Source: Acidimicrobiia bacterium
GTDB lineage: Bacteria; Actinomycetota; Acidimicrobiia; Spongiisociales; Spongiisociaceae
Assembly (NCBI GenBank): GCA_022827785.1
Contig: JAJEIM010000004.1
Coordinates: 1-64,000, forward strand
Reading direction: 5' to 3'
Length of the DNA stretch: 64,000 nt
A model generated the notes under the pieces. The model saw nothing but the letters and a program-made list of their open reading frames with translations. It had not been told where the DNA came from and searched no databases. Shown here in pieces: positions 52,400-61,867 of this stretch; the stretch's first letter is position 1, and the number at the start of each line of letters is the position of its first letter. Made by a program: the position numbers and the translations under genes.

Positions 52400-52470
52400 A
52401 GGCGACGACCGGAATCGAACCGGTGTAGCAGCTTTTGCAGAGCTGTGCCTAACCACTCGGCCACGTCGCC
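52400..52470 (-). tRNA. tRNA-Cys (GCA anticodon)
   Basis: Minus-strand cloverleaf with acceptor GGCGACG/CGTCGCC and anticodon loop CTGCAAA in stem CAGCT/AGCTG, anticodon GCA. D arm GCCGAGTGGTTAGGC. It is the ordinary cysteine tRNA and cannot read UGA. Confidence 0.93.
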
Positions 52471-52514
52471 GTATACCTACGCCGGCCGGTTCTGACCCGT
52501 CCGGACCGGGCCGG

Positions 52515-52587
52515 AGCGGAAGACGGGGCTCGAACCCGCGACCTCAACCTTGGCAAGGTTGCGCTCTACCGACTGAGCTACTTCCGC
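52515..52587 (-). tRNA. tRNA-Gly (GCC anticodon)
   Basis: Minus-strand cloverleaf with acceptor GCGGAAG/CTTCCGC and anticodon loop TTGCCAA in stem CAACC/GGTTG, anticodon GCC. First of the Gly-Cys-Val series on this strand. Confidence 0.93.
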
Positions 52588-52659
52588 GCGCTTCCTCATT
52601 GTAGCGTCTGCCGGATCCCGAGTGGCTGCCGTTCGCTCCCGAACTCCCTTGGCGACCGC

Positions 52660-53088
52660 CTAACGCCCCGACGAACCGAATCCCTGCGCGCCACGCTCGG
52701 TCTCGTCCAATCGATCAACCGGCCGCGGCGCCGGGAGCGCGACCGGCACGATCACCAACTGGGCGATCCGGTCCCCGCGAGCGATACTGCACCGCTCCCG
52801 ACCGTGATTGATCAGCACCACCCGGAGTTCTCCGCGATAGCCGGAATCTATGAGACCCGGGGAGTTGACCAGCCCCACCCCGTACCTGCGCGCCAGCCCG
52901 CTACGGGGTAGCACCAGTCCCGCATGGCCTCCCGGGATGGCCACCGCAACTCCGGTATCCACCGTGGCGTACTCTCCCGGCTCCAGCCGGACGGGAAAGC
53001 GAGCGTACAGATCAAGCCCAGCATCGGTCGGGTGGGCGCGAGTGGGCGAAGGTAGTTCCGAATCGATCTTGAGAACGTTAAGATGCAC
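52660..53088 (-). CDS. dut: dUTP diphosphatase (dUTPase)
   Basis: 142 aa. All five trimeric-dUTPase motifs are present: TDAGLDLYA (1), LPRSGLA (2), GLIDSGYRGEL (3, with the catalytic Asp), RGDRIAQLV (4) and RGAQGFGSSG (5, the P-loop-like arm over the active site). It hydrolyses dUTP to dUMP and pyrophosphate, preventing uracil incorporation and feeding thymidylate synthesis. Divergent from the downstream-facing membrane protein gene and just upstream of the tRNA series. Confidence 0.96.
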   Translation of the reverse strand: MHLNVLKIDSELPSPTRAHPTDAGLDLYARFPVRLEPGEYATVDTGVAVAIPGGHAGLVLPRSGLARRYGVGLVNSPGLIDSGYRGELRVVLINHGRERCSIARGDRIAQLVIVPVALPAPRPVDRLDETERGAQGFGSSGR

Positions 53089-53167
53089 GACTCACCAATC
53101 CCAGACAAGATGTAATCGGGGCTCTCGAAGCCGGGCGGAGTACGGCACGCAGGAGCAAACCGCCCTT

Positions 53168-54703
53168 ATGGTTACGTTAAGACCCGAGCATCCGCATCCG
53201 ATCGTTTCCGTCCGGCCCGCGGCCAAGCCCGATGGCGCCACAGGCACCCGTTCGTCCTCCGACTCCGGTGCCTACCGTGGCCAGCACCTTGCCGGCCGCA
53301 GTTGGAGTACCTACGAGCCCGCCCATATGGACGCGAAGCGTAGCGGTCTGGTCCGGTTCCTTCCCTCATGGACGTATCGCTCGGTTTTGGCGGTTCCCAC
53401 GGCCGACCCCCAGGTGTCCCAGGACGGATCACCCGAGTTCCGGCCCTCGACATCCACGGACCGGTCGACTGCCCGACCGGGACGGAAACCCCGTGCCGAG
53501 TCCGGCAAGCCGGCGGCGCGGAGACAGGCAGCAGCCGGAGGATCCCCATCCCCGGCAGCCGGACGGCGGCCTGCCGGGTCCGTAGCCGCCTTCTCCGAGG
53601 TTCCCGAGACACATCTCCTCCCGGCCGCCCCGGCCTCGGAGGGCTCGCCGCTGGCTTCCCTGCTCGGATTCGGCGAGGTCGAAACCTCCTTCGGCAACCG
53701 ACCCGACGAACGGCAGGAGTCCTTCGAGCCGACCACGCACGATGATGAGTACTGGGACCGGCTTCCCTCCCTCAGTTCCGTCACCGCCGAGATGAACGGC
53801 CCCCGCAGCACGGGCGACGCGGTCAAGGCCATGTGGGACGCCACCTCCGAATGGGACATGGATTCCAAGCTGCTTACGGATGATCTGTCCGAGACGGGGA
53901 CGAAGGACCGTCGCGCCCTCTGGCGGATGCTGGTCATCGGAGCCGGGCTCGCCATCATGCTGACGCTTATCGGCGTCACCTACAAGATGCTGACCGACAT
54001 GCCGGTTCAGGCCGCCGCCGCCCGCGAGGCCCAGTACACGCGATCGGCCCAGGAGCTGTTCGATACGCTCGGACCGGTCGCCAACTCGGTCTATGCCGAC
54101 GGGCTGTCGAGCGACGCCGGGTTGTCGGCCCTGACCAGCCACCTCGGCGATCTCGACATCGCCGCCCGGCGCTCGGCTTCGCTGGCCGCGGAACCCTTGC
54201 CCAGTACGCCGATTCTCGGGAGGACGGCGGATATCAACGCCCTGGCAGAGCCGAGAGACCGGCTGGCTTCGGGCTCGACGCAAGCCCTGAGCATCGGTAA
54301 GCAGATCGGCGATGCCATGGCCTACTCGCTCACCATGTCCCTCGCTTTCAACCTGCCCGAGCTCCCGGAACAAGCCTCCCCGAGCCAGGTCGACGAGATC
54401 GCTCTCCAGCTCAGCACCTCGATCGCCGAGACCAGCCTCCTGCTGGCCAGGCTTCCGGACGACCCTGTCTTCGAGGGTTTCCGCCAGAGGGCGTCGGAGA
54501 CGGTGGCCTCCGTCGAGCAGATCCAGGCCGAGTACATAGCGGCCCTGAGGAGTGGTGACACCACCCGAGCCGCTGATGTCAGGCACCGGCTGGGCGGTGC
54601 GATATCGGGCCTCCACGAGGAACTCCAGGCCCCCATCGGCGAGGTCAAGACCTGGGCGGTAAGCCGGCTCGATCAGGTGGCGGCCATCATCGGCCAACTG
54701 TAG
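53168..54703 (+). CDS. Large single-span membrane protein of unknown function
   Basis: About 511 aa from ATG 53168; the start is uncertain because no strong Shine-Dalgarno precedes it, and ATG 53327 is an alternative. Residues about 1-250 are basic, Pro/Ser/Arg-rich and low-complexity, probably cytoplasmic and disordered. One transmembrane segment follows at about 252-274 (LWRMLVIGAGLAIMLTLIGV). The last 235 residues are helical and extracytoplasmic. I recognise no family. The layout resembles anchor proteins of the cell envelope, such as regulatory partners of wall synthesis. Divergent from dut. Confidence 0.72.
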   Translation: MVTLRPEHPHPIVSVRPAAKPDGATGTRSSSDSGAYRGQHLAGRSWSTYEPAHMDAKRSGLVRFLPSWTYRSVLAVPTADPQVSQDGSPEFRPSTSTDRSTARPGRKPRAESGKPAARRQAAAGGSPSPAAGRRPAGSVAAFSEVPETHLLPAAPASEGSPLASLLGFGEVETSFGNRPDERQESFEPTTHDDEYWDRLPSLSSVTAEMNGPRSTGDAVKAMWDATSEWDMDSKLLTDDLSETGTKDRRALWRMLVIGAGLAIMLTLIGVTYKMLTDMPVQAAAAREAQYTRSAQELFDTLGPVANSVYADGLSSDAGLSALTSHLGDLDIAARRSASLAAEPLPSTPILGRTADINALAEPRDRLASGSTQALSIGKQIGDAMAYSLTMSLAFNLPELPEQASPSQVDEIALQLSTSIAETSLLLARLPDDPVFEGFRQRASETVASVEQIQAEYIAALRSGDTTRAADVRHRLGGAISGLHEELQAPIGEVKTWAVSRLDQVAAIIGQL

Positions 54704-54714
54704 GAAGCCCCCGG

Positions 54715-54739
54715 GCGAGCGGGTCGCGTCACCGCTCGC
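54715..54739. terminator. Strong terminator-type hairpin between convergent genes
   Basis: GCGAGCGG and CCGCTCGC form a perfect 8-bp stem around a 9-base loop, 11 bp after the membrane-protein stop and 52 bp beyond the end of the convergent nucleoside-hydrolase gene. No T-run. Confidence 0.55.
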
Positions 54740-54791
54740 AGTCCGTTCCCGGAGCCGGTGGCCGCCAGCCCGGAAACGGCGGTATCAAGAC

Positions 54792-55796
54792 TCACTCCGG
54801 TCGTGCTACCAGGCCTGCGATCCTGACGGAGAGGCGCTCCATGAAGAGGTCCGCTCGGCCGTCCAGGGCGATGGCGGCGTTCGGCTCGCGGCCCCAGGCG
54901 CCCCTGAAGTCCCCCACGGTCTCTCCTGTCGTCAACTCCCCGCCCGTCTCGATATCGACCGTGGTCTCCACGGTGCTCACGAGAGAAGGGTCCAGCGCGG
55001 CCGCGACAGCAAAGGGATCATGCACGAACGCCCCGTAGAACCCGTCGTAGCGGTGATGGAACTCCATGTAGAACCTGAGGGCGTCGGCGATGAAGGACAT
55101 CAGCGGATGCGCCTCGGAGACCAGCGGCTGCAGTGACTCCATCGATGTTTCCGCCAGTTCGGCCAGCCGAGCCACGTGACGCGGTAGGAGACGTGCCTGT
55201 TCGGTGACGTCCAGTGGCATCACGAGCGGCAGGCTGCGAGCACCCCGGCCGGCGGCCGCGAACACCTCTTTGGCTGCTTCCGGGTCGACGTGCATGTTCC
55301 ACTCGGTGCGGGGAGCGGTGTTCCCTGCCACCGTGAAACAACCCCCCATAATCACCAATCGCTTGAGCAGGTGGAGCAGGCGAGGCTCCCGACGGAGGGC
55401 AACCGCGACGTTCGTCAGCGGACCGACTGCCACGAGGGTGATCTCGCCTGGTTCCGAACGGGCGCGGTCGACGATCAGGTCGATCCCGGACCTCGCGCTG
55501 ATCCGGTCCGGAGGGGCCGCAAGCGTTGCGTATCCGGTCCCGGTGGGTCCGTGGGTCTCCGGGGTGGTGACGAGTGGGCGCTCGATCGGTCCCGCGCATC
55601 CGGGCGCCACCTCCACATCGGAGTGTCCGGCCAGGTCCAGGACGGCGGCCGTGTTGGCTGTGACCTCGTCAAGGGAGACGTTTCCGGCCACGCAGCTGAC
55701 CCCCACCAGGCGGGCGTCGGCGGAAGCGACCGCGTAGAGGAGGGCGAGCGCGTCGTCGATCCCGGTGTCGACATCCAGCAGGATGGATGTGGCCAT
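54792..55796 (-). CDS. Inosine/uridine-preferring nucleoside hydrolase
   Basis: 334 aa. The Ca2+-binding DVDTGIDDALAL (residues 8-19), VAGNVSLDEVTANTAAVLDL, NMHVDPEAAKEVF and the catalytic HDPFAVA are all intact, as in IunH/RihA-type enzymes. It cleaves the N-glycosidic bond of a ribonucleoside to free base and ribose. The start ATG overlaps the stop of the upstream MFS gene by 1 bp (TGATG). It is last in a minus-strand operon with a nucleoside ABC importer and a Qng1 homologue, so the imported nucleoside is probably its substrate. Cytoplasmic. Confidence 0.92.
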   Translation of the reverse strand: MATSILLDVDTGIDDALALLYAVASADARLVGVSCVAGNVSLDEVTANTAAVLDLAGHSDVEVAPGCAGPIERPLVTTPETHGPTGTGYATLAAPPDRISARSGIDLIVDRARSEPGEITLVAVGPLTNVAVALRREPRLLHLLKRLVIMGGCFTVAGNTAPRTEWNMHVDPEAAKEVFAAAGRGARSLPLVMPLDVTEQARLLPRHVARLAELAETSMESLQPLVSEAHPLMSFIADALRFYMEFHHRYDGFYGAFVHDPFAVAAALDPSLVSTVETTVDIETGGELTTGETVGDFRGAWGREPNAAIALDGRADLFMERLSVRIAGLVARPE

Positions 55797-56944
55797 CAGT
55801 TCCCTCTCCGTCCGGTCAGGGTCATGGCGACCGTAATAGCGGCGGGACAAGCGCCGAAAGCGGTGACCGCTATCCGGGCCGCGTCAGCACCCACGGCATC
55901 GACCAGCAGGCCGGTGATCGCCGATCCGGCTGCGATGCCGACACCGGCCGCTGCGGCGATCCACGAGAATGCCTCGGTTCGCCGCTCGGGCGGGGTGGTG
56001 GCGACAGCCAGCGAATTGACCTGGATCAGGTTCGGTGACGTTCCCAGGCCCGCGATCATCGCCGTAGCTGTGAACCACACTATGCCGTCACCGAGGCCGT
56101 ACGGGAGCAGCACCGCGAGGAGCCACGCTGTTGCCTTGCGGTGCTGGGACATGAGGTCGCCGGGTCCGATGCGGCCTATGAACAGCGCGGCCACGAAGCT
56201 GGCCCCGGCATTGAGGGGGAAGATCACCGCTGACCAGGCGGGATATCCGAGTTCGGCGGTGTAGGCGACGACCGTGACGGTGACGCCGCCCAGCACCATC
56301 CCGAGACCGCCCACAGAACCGAGTACGGCGAGGTGGGTTGCCTTTATCCACTTAGCGGCCCTGAATCCCTTAGTCCTGCGGTCGGACGGTTCTCCGGGTA
56401 GTGATGTCACCCCGAACGTGCCGACGGCTGCCAGCACAGTGGCGACCACCAGGGACGCCGAAGCCGTCACCCAGGCGGCCAAGACCGATACCGCCGAGGG
56501 ACCGACGATGAAGTTGATCTCATCGCTCGCCGACTCCAGGGCCTGCCATCGCCGCATGTCGGAAGCCTCGGCCATGCGGGTCCAGCGGACCCGGGTCAGA
56601 GCGCCGATGTTGGGTGCCGTCAGCCCCGCAGCGACGGCCACCAGCACGATTGTCCACGGCGCCGCCACCGCCCTGATCGCCACCAGCAGGGCCACGCTGC
56701 AACCTACGAACGCCGCCAGCAGGGCCCGCGCCGCGAGACGCTGGCCGTAGCGGTCCACCAGCCGCCCGCCTATGGGTTTCGCCACTGCTCCCGCGAGGCT
56801 GAAGCCCGCCGAGGCCGAGCCCGCCAACCCGTACGATCCCGTGATCGCCTCCACTGCGAACACCAGTCCGACCGGGTACATGGAGTTGGGAAACCGGCCG
56901 GCCAGTCCGAACCACAGCAGGGGCCGGGCCCCGGGTATGCGCAT
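55796..56944 (-). CDS. MFS transporter in the nucleoside salvage operon
   Basis: 382 aa with 12 predicted membrane spans. The loop VAKPIGGRLVDRYGQRLAAR is the MFS A-motif, and ERRTEAFSWIAAAAGVGIAAGSA marks helix 10-11. It is coupled to the nucleoside hydrolase gene (1-bp overlap) and follows the Qng1 gene by 44 bp. As the ABC importer of the operon already supplies a nucleoside uptake route, this carrier may move the free base (import or efflux of queuine or another nucleobase); the direction cannot be read from sequence. The start has only a weak ribosome site. Confidence 0.85.
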   Translation of the reverse strand: MRIPGARPLLWFGLAGRFPNSMYPVGLVFAVEAITGSYGLAGSASAGFSLAGAVAKPIGGRLVDRYGQRLAARALLAAFVGCSVALLVAIRAVAAPWTIVLVAVAAGLTAPNIGALTRVRWTRMAEASDMRRWQALESASDEINFIVGPSAVSVLAAWVTASASLVVATVLAAVGTFGVTSLPGEPSDRRTKGFRAAKWIKATHLAVLGSVGGLGMVLGGVTVTVVAYTAELGYPAWSAVIFPLNAGASFVAALFIGRIGPGDLMSQHRKATAWLLAVLLPYGLGDGIVWFTATAMIAGLGTSPNLIQVNSLAVATTPPERRTEAFSWIAAAAGVGIAAGSAITGLLVDAVGADAARIAVTAFGACPAAITVAMTLTGRRGN

Positions 56945-56988
56945 GATGGCGCGATAGCCACCTGGGCCGGCGCGCCGGAGCAGCCAGG

Positions 56989-57987
56989 TCAGTACATCAC
57001 CGTCCTGGTCAAGTGGTGCGGACGGAAGGTCGCGTGGTACTTCGACCAGAGGCGGAAGTCGACCTGCGGGATCACGACCTGGAGATCCGCGGGTCTGAGG
57101 GCGTTGATGGCGTCCGTCAACAGGGCGGTGGCGTACAGGGTGTGGGCCCGGATCTCGATCTCCTCATCGCTGTCACGCTCGATCATGACGCCCTCGGCGA
57201 TGCGGTTTGACAACTCGGGGGTGTACTCGAAGATCCCCATCACCTCCAAGGCCACCGGAACGATGTAGTCGGCGAAGGCGGTCATCATCGACAGATCCCG
57301 GAGACTCCATTCGCCGGAGGCGTGCAGCGCCATGTGCAGGGTCCATAGACCCAGTTGGGCGAGCTTGTGGATGTGAACGTCCGCTCCGTGGTAGGTGCTC
57401 GTGTCATCGAACCGGGGAAACTCGGCTATGAGCCGTTCCATGAGCCCGTCGCCTTCCGCATACATCGCCGGGGCGCAGGTGCGGACGAAACGGTGGAACC
57501 GGCCCTCGTAACGATCCACCAGAACCGCCCCGGCTTCGTTGAGGATCTCGCTGCGCTCGTCGAGCATCGGCATCTCGATGTTGCCGCGGAAGATGCCGTC
57601 GAGGTCGGACCTCGTGACCGAGGCCAGGTACTCGCCGTCGAGCAGCGGGACGCCGTTCGAGAGGGCCTGATGGAGGCAGGCGAACATTCCGAGGCTGTCC
57701 GACCAGGTCTGCCCCTTGTAATCGGCCTCGAACTTGCGCCCGGTGTCGAAGTCGGTGAAGGCGAAGTTCAGGGTGCCCACCAGCATGGTGACATCGATGA
57801 TGTCATCAGGATTCGGGCCCACGTCAAACTCACCCACCGCACCACCACGAGGGAAAGCGAACTCCTCGTAGGCCATCCAGCCGGCAACCCGGTCCACCGC
57901 GTCCGGCGACGTCCGGACGTGGCGGGACCTTTCCACGACGCCCAGTACCGACCGGAGAACCGGGCCATCCCAGTATGTAGTGCTCAT
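56989..57987 (-). CDS. qng1: Queuosine 5'-phosphate N-glycosidase/hydrolase homologue (Qng1, DUF2419)
   Basis: 332 aa. Alignment by eye with the human QNG1 (C9orf64) sequence that I remember shows the same ordered blocks: GTLNFAF (71-77), YKGQTWS then a CLHQALSNGVPL helix, YLASVT, MPMLDERSEILNEAGAVL (139-156), EFPRFDD (189-195), KLAQLGLWTLH, the MMTAFADYIVP core with Asp240, EIEIRA and a final HHLTRTVMY. Known members release queuine from queuosine-5'-phosphate so that tRNA can be modified. It sits in an operon with a BMP/nucleoside ABC importer and a nucleoside hydrolase, which is the strongest hint that queuosine salvage is the purpose. Length is normal. Confidence 0.88.
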   Translation of the reverse strand: MSTTYWDGPVLRSVLGVVERSRHVRTSPDAVDRVAGWMAYEEFAFPRGGAVGEFDVGPNPDDIIDVTMLVGTLNFAFTDFDTGRKFEADYKGQTWSDSLGMFACLHQALSNGVPLLDGEYLASVTRSDLDGIFRGNIEMPMLDERSEILNEAGAVLVDRYEGRFHRFVRTCAPAMYAEGDGLMERLIAEFPRFDDTSTYHGADVHIHKLAQLGLWTLHMALHASGEWSLRDLSMMTAFADYIVPVALEVMGIFEYTPELSNRIAEGVMIERDSDEEIEIRAHTLYATALLTDAINALRPADLQVVIPQVDFRLWSKYHATFRPHHLTRTVMY

Positions 57988-58017
57988 CGTGCCCCTCTCA
58001 AGGTGGATGGATAGCTG

Positions 58018-59250
58018 CTAATTGGCTTCGCTGCGCCGGTAGGGAACGCCGATTCCCTGCGGCGGGCGGATCCTCTGGTGCGCCAGGGACAGGACGAGCA
58101 GCGTGGTCAGGTGCGGAGCGAAGCCGACGAACTCCGACGGGACGACTCCGAAGCCGAGGAACCACCAGCCCAGACCCACCGCGGCGATCGCATACGCGAA
58201 GGTCGCGCCGCGATTGCGGGTGCGAATGGCCCGGACGGTAAGGAAGGCGAACACCACCGCCCCGACGATCAGCAAGGCCGTCATCGTGGTCTCCTGGCGG
58301 GTCCGGAGCGCGTCGGTGAACCCGAAGAGAAGTGCTCCGATGGTGAGGCGACCCGGCATCCAGTTCCCGAAGATGACCGTGGCCAGACCGATGAACCCGC
58401 GTCCTGCCACCTGCCCTTCTCGGTAGATCGAGGAGGCCACCGTCACCAGGAACGCCCCGCCGAGACCTGCCAGGGCGCCCGACACCGTGAGCGCCGCGTA
58501 GCGCATCCGGTTCGGGTTCACTCCGAGAGAGTCCGCTGCCGCCGGGTTCTCGCCGCAGGCCCGCAGCCGCAGCCCGAAGCTGGTCCGGAAGAGGACCCAC
58601 CACGAAAGGAACACCAGTACGGCCGCCAGCAGGGTCAGCAGCGACACGCCGGTCGTCATACCGATTGCGATCTCGGCGAGGTCCGAGATCACCGGGGTCT
58701 CCAGCTCCGCGATCGGATCGAGCACTTCGGCGAGACCGGGGACCGACACGTTTGCGATCTGGCCGACATGCGGAGACTGGCTGATCCCTCCTCCGGGCTG
58801 GCCTTCGAAGAAGATCGACGACAGGAAACGGCCCAATCCGAGGGCGGCGACGTTGATGGCGATACCCGAGACGGCCTGATCCACGCCGAACGAGACCGTC
58901 ATCAGGGCATGGAAGGCGCCGAACACCGCTCCCCCCGCGATCGCAGCAAGCACTCCGACCCAGGGAGACCACTGGAACCCTGCCCAGGCGCCCATCCAGG
59001 TTCCGATGATCATCATGCCCTCGAGTCCGATGTTGATGACGCCGCAGCGCTCCGCCCACAACCCTCCGAGCCCGGCCAGGACGATCGGAACCGCGAACCG
59101 GAGCGAAGCGCTCACGGCGCCGCGTGACAGCAGGTCCGGGGTGTTCGCGATGTCGGCGACCGCCGACAGCAACAGGAGCGCCATGACCGCTCGCACCCAC
59201 CATCGGCTCCAGATCGAGCGCGAAGTCCTGGGCTCACGGAGGGTTTTCAC
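58018..59250 (-). CDS. Nucleoside-type ABC transporter permease 2
   Basis: 410 aa, BPD_transp_2 family. About 10 membrane spans. LWAERCGVINIGLEGMMIIG is the characteristic EAA-like loop of the simple-sugar/nucleoside permease group (YufQ/NupQ-like), followed by DQAVSGIAINVAALGLGRF and LRACGENPAAADSLGVN. The GTG at 59250 overlaps the stop of permease 1 (GTGA). Together they form the pore of the importer. A gap of 30 bp separates it from the Qng1 gene. Confidence 0.92.
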   Translation of the reverse strand: MKTLREPRTSRSIWSRWWVRAVMALLLLSAVADIANTPDLLSRGAVSASLRFAVPIVLAGLGGLWAERCGVINIGLEGMMIIGTWMGAWAGFQWSPWVGVLAAIAGGAVFGAFHALMTVSFGVDQAVSGIAINVAALGLGRFLSSIFFEGQPGGGISQSPHVGQIANVSVPGLAEVLDPIAELETPVISDLAEIAIGMTTGVSLLTLLAAVLVFLSWWVLFRTSFGLRLRACGENPAAADSLGVNPNRMRYAALTVSGALAGLGGAFLVTVASSIYREGQVAGRGFIGLATVIFGNWMPGRLTIGALLFGFTDALRTRQETTMTALLIVGAVVFAFLTVRAIRTRNRGATFAYAIAAVGLGWWFLGFGVVPSEFVGFAPHLTTLLVLSLAHQRIRPPQGIGVPYRRSEAN

Positions 59251-60347
59251 GCGGCTGCTCCGTTGTCGATGCCTTCGTGCTCGCTCCGGCCGACCAGTTT
59301 CTGTTGACGGCGCACGTTGACCCTGCGGACGACCTCATAGGCCACCACCACGCTCAACACGATCGTGGCCTGCATGATGGTCACTATCTCGCGCGACACG
59401 CCGAGCAGGTCGAGAATCTGGGACGACCGTTCCAGCCATGCCCACAGAAGGGCGCCGAACGCAACGCCCAAGGGATGGTTCCGGCCGAGGATCGCTATGG
59501 CGAGGCCGGTGAATCCGAAGCCTGCCGGGAAGTCGAGGCCGTACTGGTGAGACGACCCCAGGAGTTGCGGTATCCCGACCAGACCGGCCATCCCTCCGGA
59601 CATGACCATCGTGACGAAGATCATGCGCTTGGAGTTGACGCCGCTCACCGCCGCGGCCCGGAGCGAGAGGCCGCTGGCGCGCAGTTCGAAGCCGAAGCGG
59701 GTCCGGTTGAGAAGGATCCAGAAGGCGATCCCGAGCGCCACCGCCACGAGCGTGAAGCCGAACACCTCCTTGCCCGCCACACCGAAACCGGGGAACCATC
59801 CGGAGGACGGTATCGGCGGGGTCCGGATGTTGTTGCTGCCGGCTACCCGCTCGGCCAGCCTCCCCGGAGCGAGCAGGTAGGCGATGATCCCGGTGGCCAC
59901 CGCATTGAGCATGATGGTGCTGATGACCTCCGAGACCCCGCGGGTCACCTTGATGTAACCGGCGAGGGCCGCCCATCCGGCCCCGACCGCCATGGCGACC
60001 ACGACGATCAGTGTGACGTGGAGTACCGGCGGCAACGACACCGACGCCCCGACCACCGCGGCGAAGAACACCGCCAGCCGGTACTGCCCGTCGATGCCGA
60101 TGTTGAAGAGCAGCATCCGGAACCCGATCGCACCGGCGATTCCTGCCAGGTAGAACGTGGTGGCCTTGTTGAGTACGGCCACCAGGCTGGCCGGAGTCGT
60201 CCCGAAGGCCACGACCTCGCCGAGAACGCTCCCGGCGTCGGCGCCGGTGAAGTGGAGGATGGCGGCTGCGAGCAGGGCGGCGAAGACTATGGCGACCACC
60301 GGCGCGATCAACTGGAGCAGGAGGCGTTCGATGCGGGTTTCGATCAC
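59247..60347 (-). CDS. Nucleoside-type ABC transporter permease 1
   Basis: 366 aa, BPD_transp_2 family (YufP/NupP-like). IGFRMLLFNIGIDGQYRLAVFF is the coupling region, VISTIMLNAVATGIIAYLL and LRASGLSLRAAAVSGVN follow, and the basic C-terminal tail faces the cytoplasm. About 9-10 membrane spans. The GTG at 60347 overlaps the ATPase stop (GTGA), so ATPase and both permeases are coupled and made in stoichiometric amounts. Confidence 0.92.
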   Translation of the reverse strand: MIETRIERLLLQLIAPVVAIVFAALLAAAILHFTGADAGSVLGEVVAFGTTPASLVAVLNKATTFYLAGIAGAIGFRMLLFNIGIDGQYRLAVFFAAVVGASVSLPPVLHVTLIVVVAMAVGAGWAALAGYIKVTRGVSEVISTIMLNAVATGIIAYLLAPGRLAERVAGSNNIRTPPIPSSGWFPGFGVAGKEVFGFTLVAVALGIAFWILLNRTRFGFELRASGLSLRAAAVSGVNSKRMIFVTMVMSGGMAGLVGIPQLLGSSHQYGLDFPAGFGFTGLAIAILGRNHPLGVAFGALLWAWLERSSQILDLLGVSREIVTIMQATIVLSVVVAYEVVRRVNVRRQQKLVGRSEHEGIDNGAAA

Positions 60348-61861
60348 GCGGCATCGGCTCCGGTCATGGCCGCGCCCAGATCCTCGGGACCGATGGCGGC
60401 CGGATCGAACTCCCCCACCAGCCGGCCGCGCAGGATCACGAGGATCCGGTCTGAGATGCCGATCAACTCCTCGAGGTCCGCTGAGACCAGCAGCACCGCC
60501 ACCCCTGCCCGCCTGACTGCCGACAACCGCGTCCAGATCGCAGCCTGGGCGCCCACGTCCACCCCGCGGGTCGGATGGGCCGCGATGAGGACACGCGGAT
60601 CCCCGGCCATCTCACGACCGACGATCAGCTTCTGCTGGTTTCCGCCGGAGAGAGCCGAGGCCAGCACCTCGATGCTGGGGGTGCGCACGTCCGAGTCGGC
60701 GACGATTCGCTCCGTGTCCTCGCGAGCCGCCTTGCGATCGATCCACACCCCCCGGTTTATCGGCGGATGCATCTGGTGGCCGAGGATGCGGTTCTCCCAC
60801 AGGGCCGCGTCCAGCAACAGGGCCTCACGATGGCGATCCTGGGGGATGTAGGCGAGCCCCAGGCGACGCCGGACGCTGGTGGCCGCCTCGGTGACGTCCT
60901 CCTCGCCGAACAGAACCTGGCCGGATACGGGATCGGTCAGCCCGAGAATGGTCTCGATCAGCTCGGCCTGGCCGTTTCCCTCCACTCCGGCGATACCTAC
61001 GATCTCGCCGGAGCGGACGGTGAGGTCGATGTCCGAGAGGCTGGTCTCGTGCCCGCGGCCCCGGGTCGACACGGACCGGAGCCTCAGCCCGACCTCGGGC
61101 CGCACCTCCACGGTCCTCGGCTCGGGTGTCGGAAGCTCGCTCCCGACCATGAGCTGCGCCAACTCCCTGGACGTTATCTCGGCCGGTCTGGTGTGGGCCA
61201 CGGTGCGCGCGTTCCGCATCACCGTGATCTCATCGGCGACCGCCAGCACCTCGTCGAGCTTGTGGGAGATGAAGATCACGGTCAGGCCGTCGCCGGTCAG
61301 CCTTCGCAGGTTCTTGAGCAGCTCGTCGACTTCTTGGGGAACCAGCACCGACGTGGGCTCGTCCAGGATCAGCACCCGCGCGCCGCGGTAGAGGACCTTG
61401 ATGATCTCGACCCGTTGCCGGTTCCCGACGGACAGGTCGGCCACCAGGGCCTCCGGCTCGATGGGGATCCGGTAGTGATCCCCCAACTCCACGATCCGGG
61501 CCCGGGCGGCCTCGAAATCGATCCTGCCGACGCGTCCGGTCGGCTCGTCGCCCAGGATCACGTTCTCGAGAACGGTCAGGTTGTCGGCCAGCTTGAAGTG
61601 CTGGTGCACCATTCCGATCCCCGCGGCGATGGCATCGGCCGGCGACGACATCGGGATGGTCGCGCCCTCGACGAGGATCTCTCCCTCGTCGGGCACGACC
61701 ATCCCGTACAGAATGTTCATCAGGGTCGATTTGCCCGCCCCGTTCTCACCGATCACCGCGTGCGCGGTACCGGACTCGACACGGAGGTTCACGTCCCGGT
61801 TGGCTACCACCCCCGGGTATCTCTTGGTGATCCCCCGCAGCTCGATGGCCGGGGCGGGCAT
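60344..61861 (-). CDS. Nucleoside-type ABC transporter double ATPase
   Basis: 505 aa with two ABC domains. The first has GENGAGKST, the signature LSVGNRQRVEIIK and LILDEPTSVL. The second has a degenerate GVEGNGQAEL in place of Walker A, LSGGNQQKLIVGRE and LIAAHPTRGVDVGA in which the Walker B Glu is His, the usual pattern in this family, so only the first site should hydrolyse efficiently. MVHQHFKLADNLTVLENV is typical of YufO/NupO nucleoside importers. It follows the BMP lipoprotein gene by 6 bp. Confidence 0.93.
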   Translation of the reverse strand: MPAPAIELRGITKRYPGVVANRDVNLRVESGTAHAVIGENGAGKSTLMNILYGMVVPDEGEILVEGATIPMSSPADAIAAGIGMVHQHFKLADNLTVLENVILGDEPTGRVGRIDFEAARARIVELGDHYRIPIEPEALVADLSVGNRQRVEIIKVLYRGARVLILDEPTSVLVPQEVDELLKNLRRLTGDGLTVIFISHKLDEVLAVADEITVMRNARTVAHTRPAEITSRELAQLMVGSELPTPEPRTVEVRPEVGLRLRSVSTRGRGHETSLSDIDLTVRSGEIVGIAGVEGNGQAELIETILGLTDPVSGQVLFGEEDVTEAATSVRRRLGLAYIPQDRHREALLLDAALWENRILGHQMHPPINRGVWIDRKAAREDTERIVADSDVRTPSIEVLASALSGGNQQKLIVGREMAGDPRVLIAAHPTRGVDVGAQAAIWTRLSAVRRAGVAVLLVSADLEELIGISDRILVILRGRLVGEFDPAAIGPEDLGAAMTGADAA

Positions 61862-61867
61862 CGACTC

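Noticed and set aside
52400-52470. tRNA-Sec as an explanation for UGA decoding
   Set aside because: The anticodon is GCA and the structure is a normal 71-nt tRNA-Cys without the long variable arm of tRNA-Sec. None of the four tRNAs in the window reads UGA.
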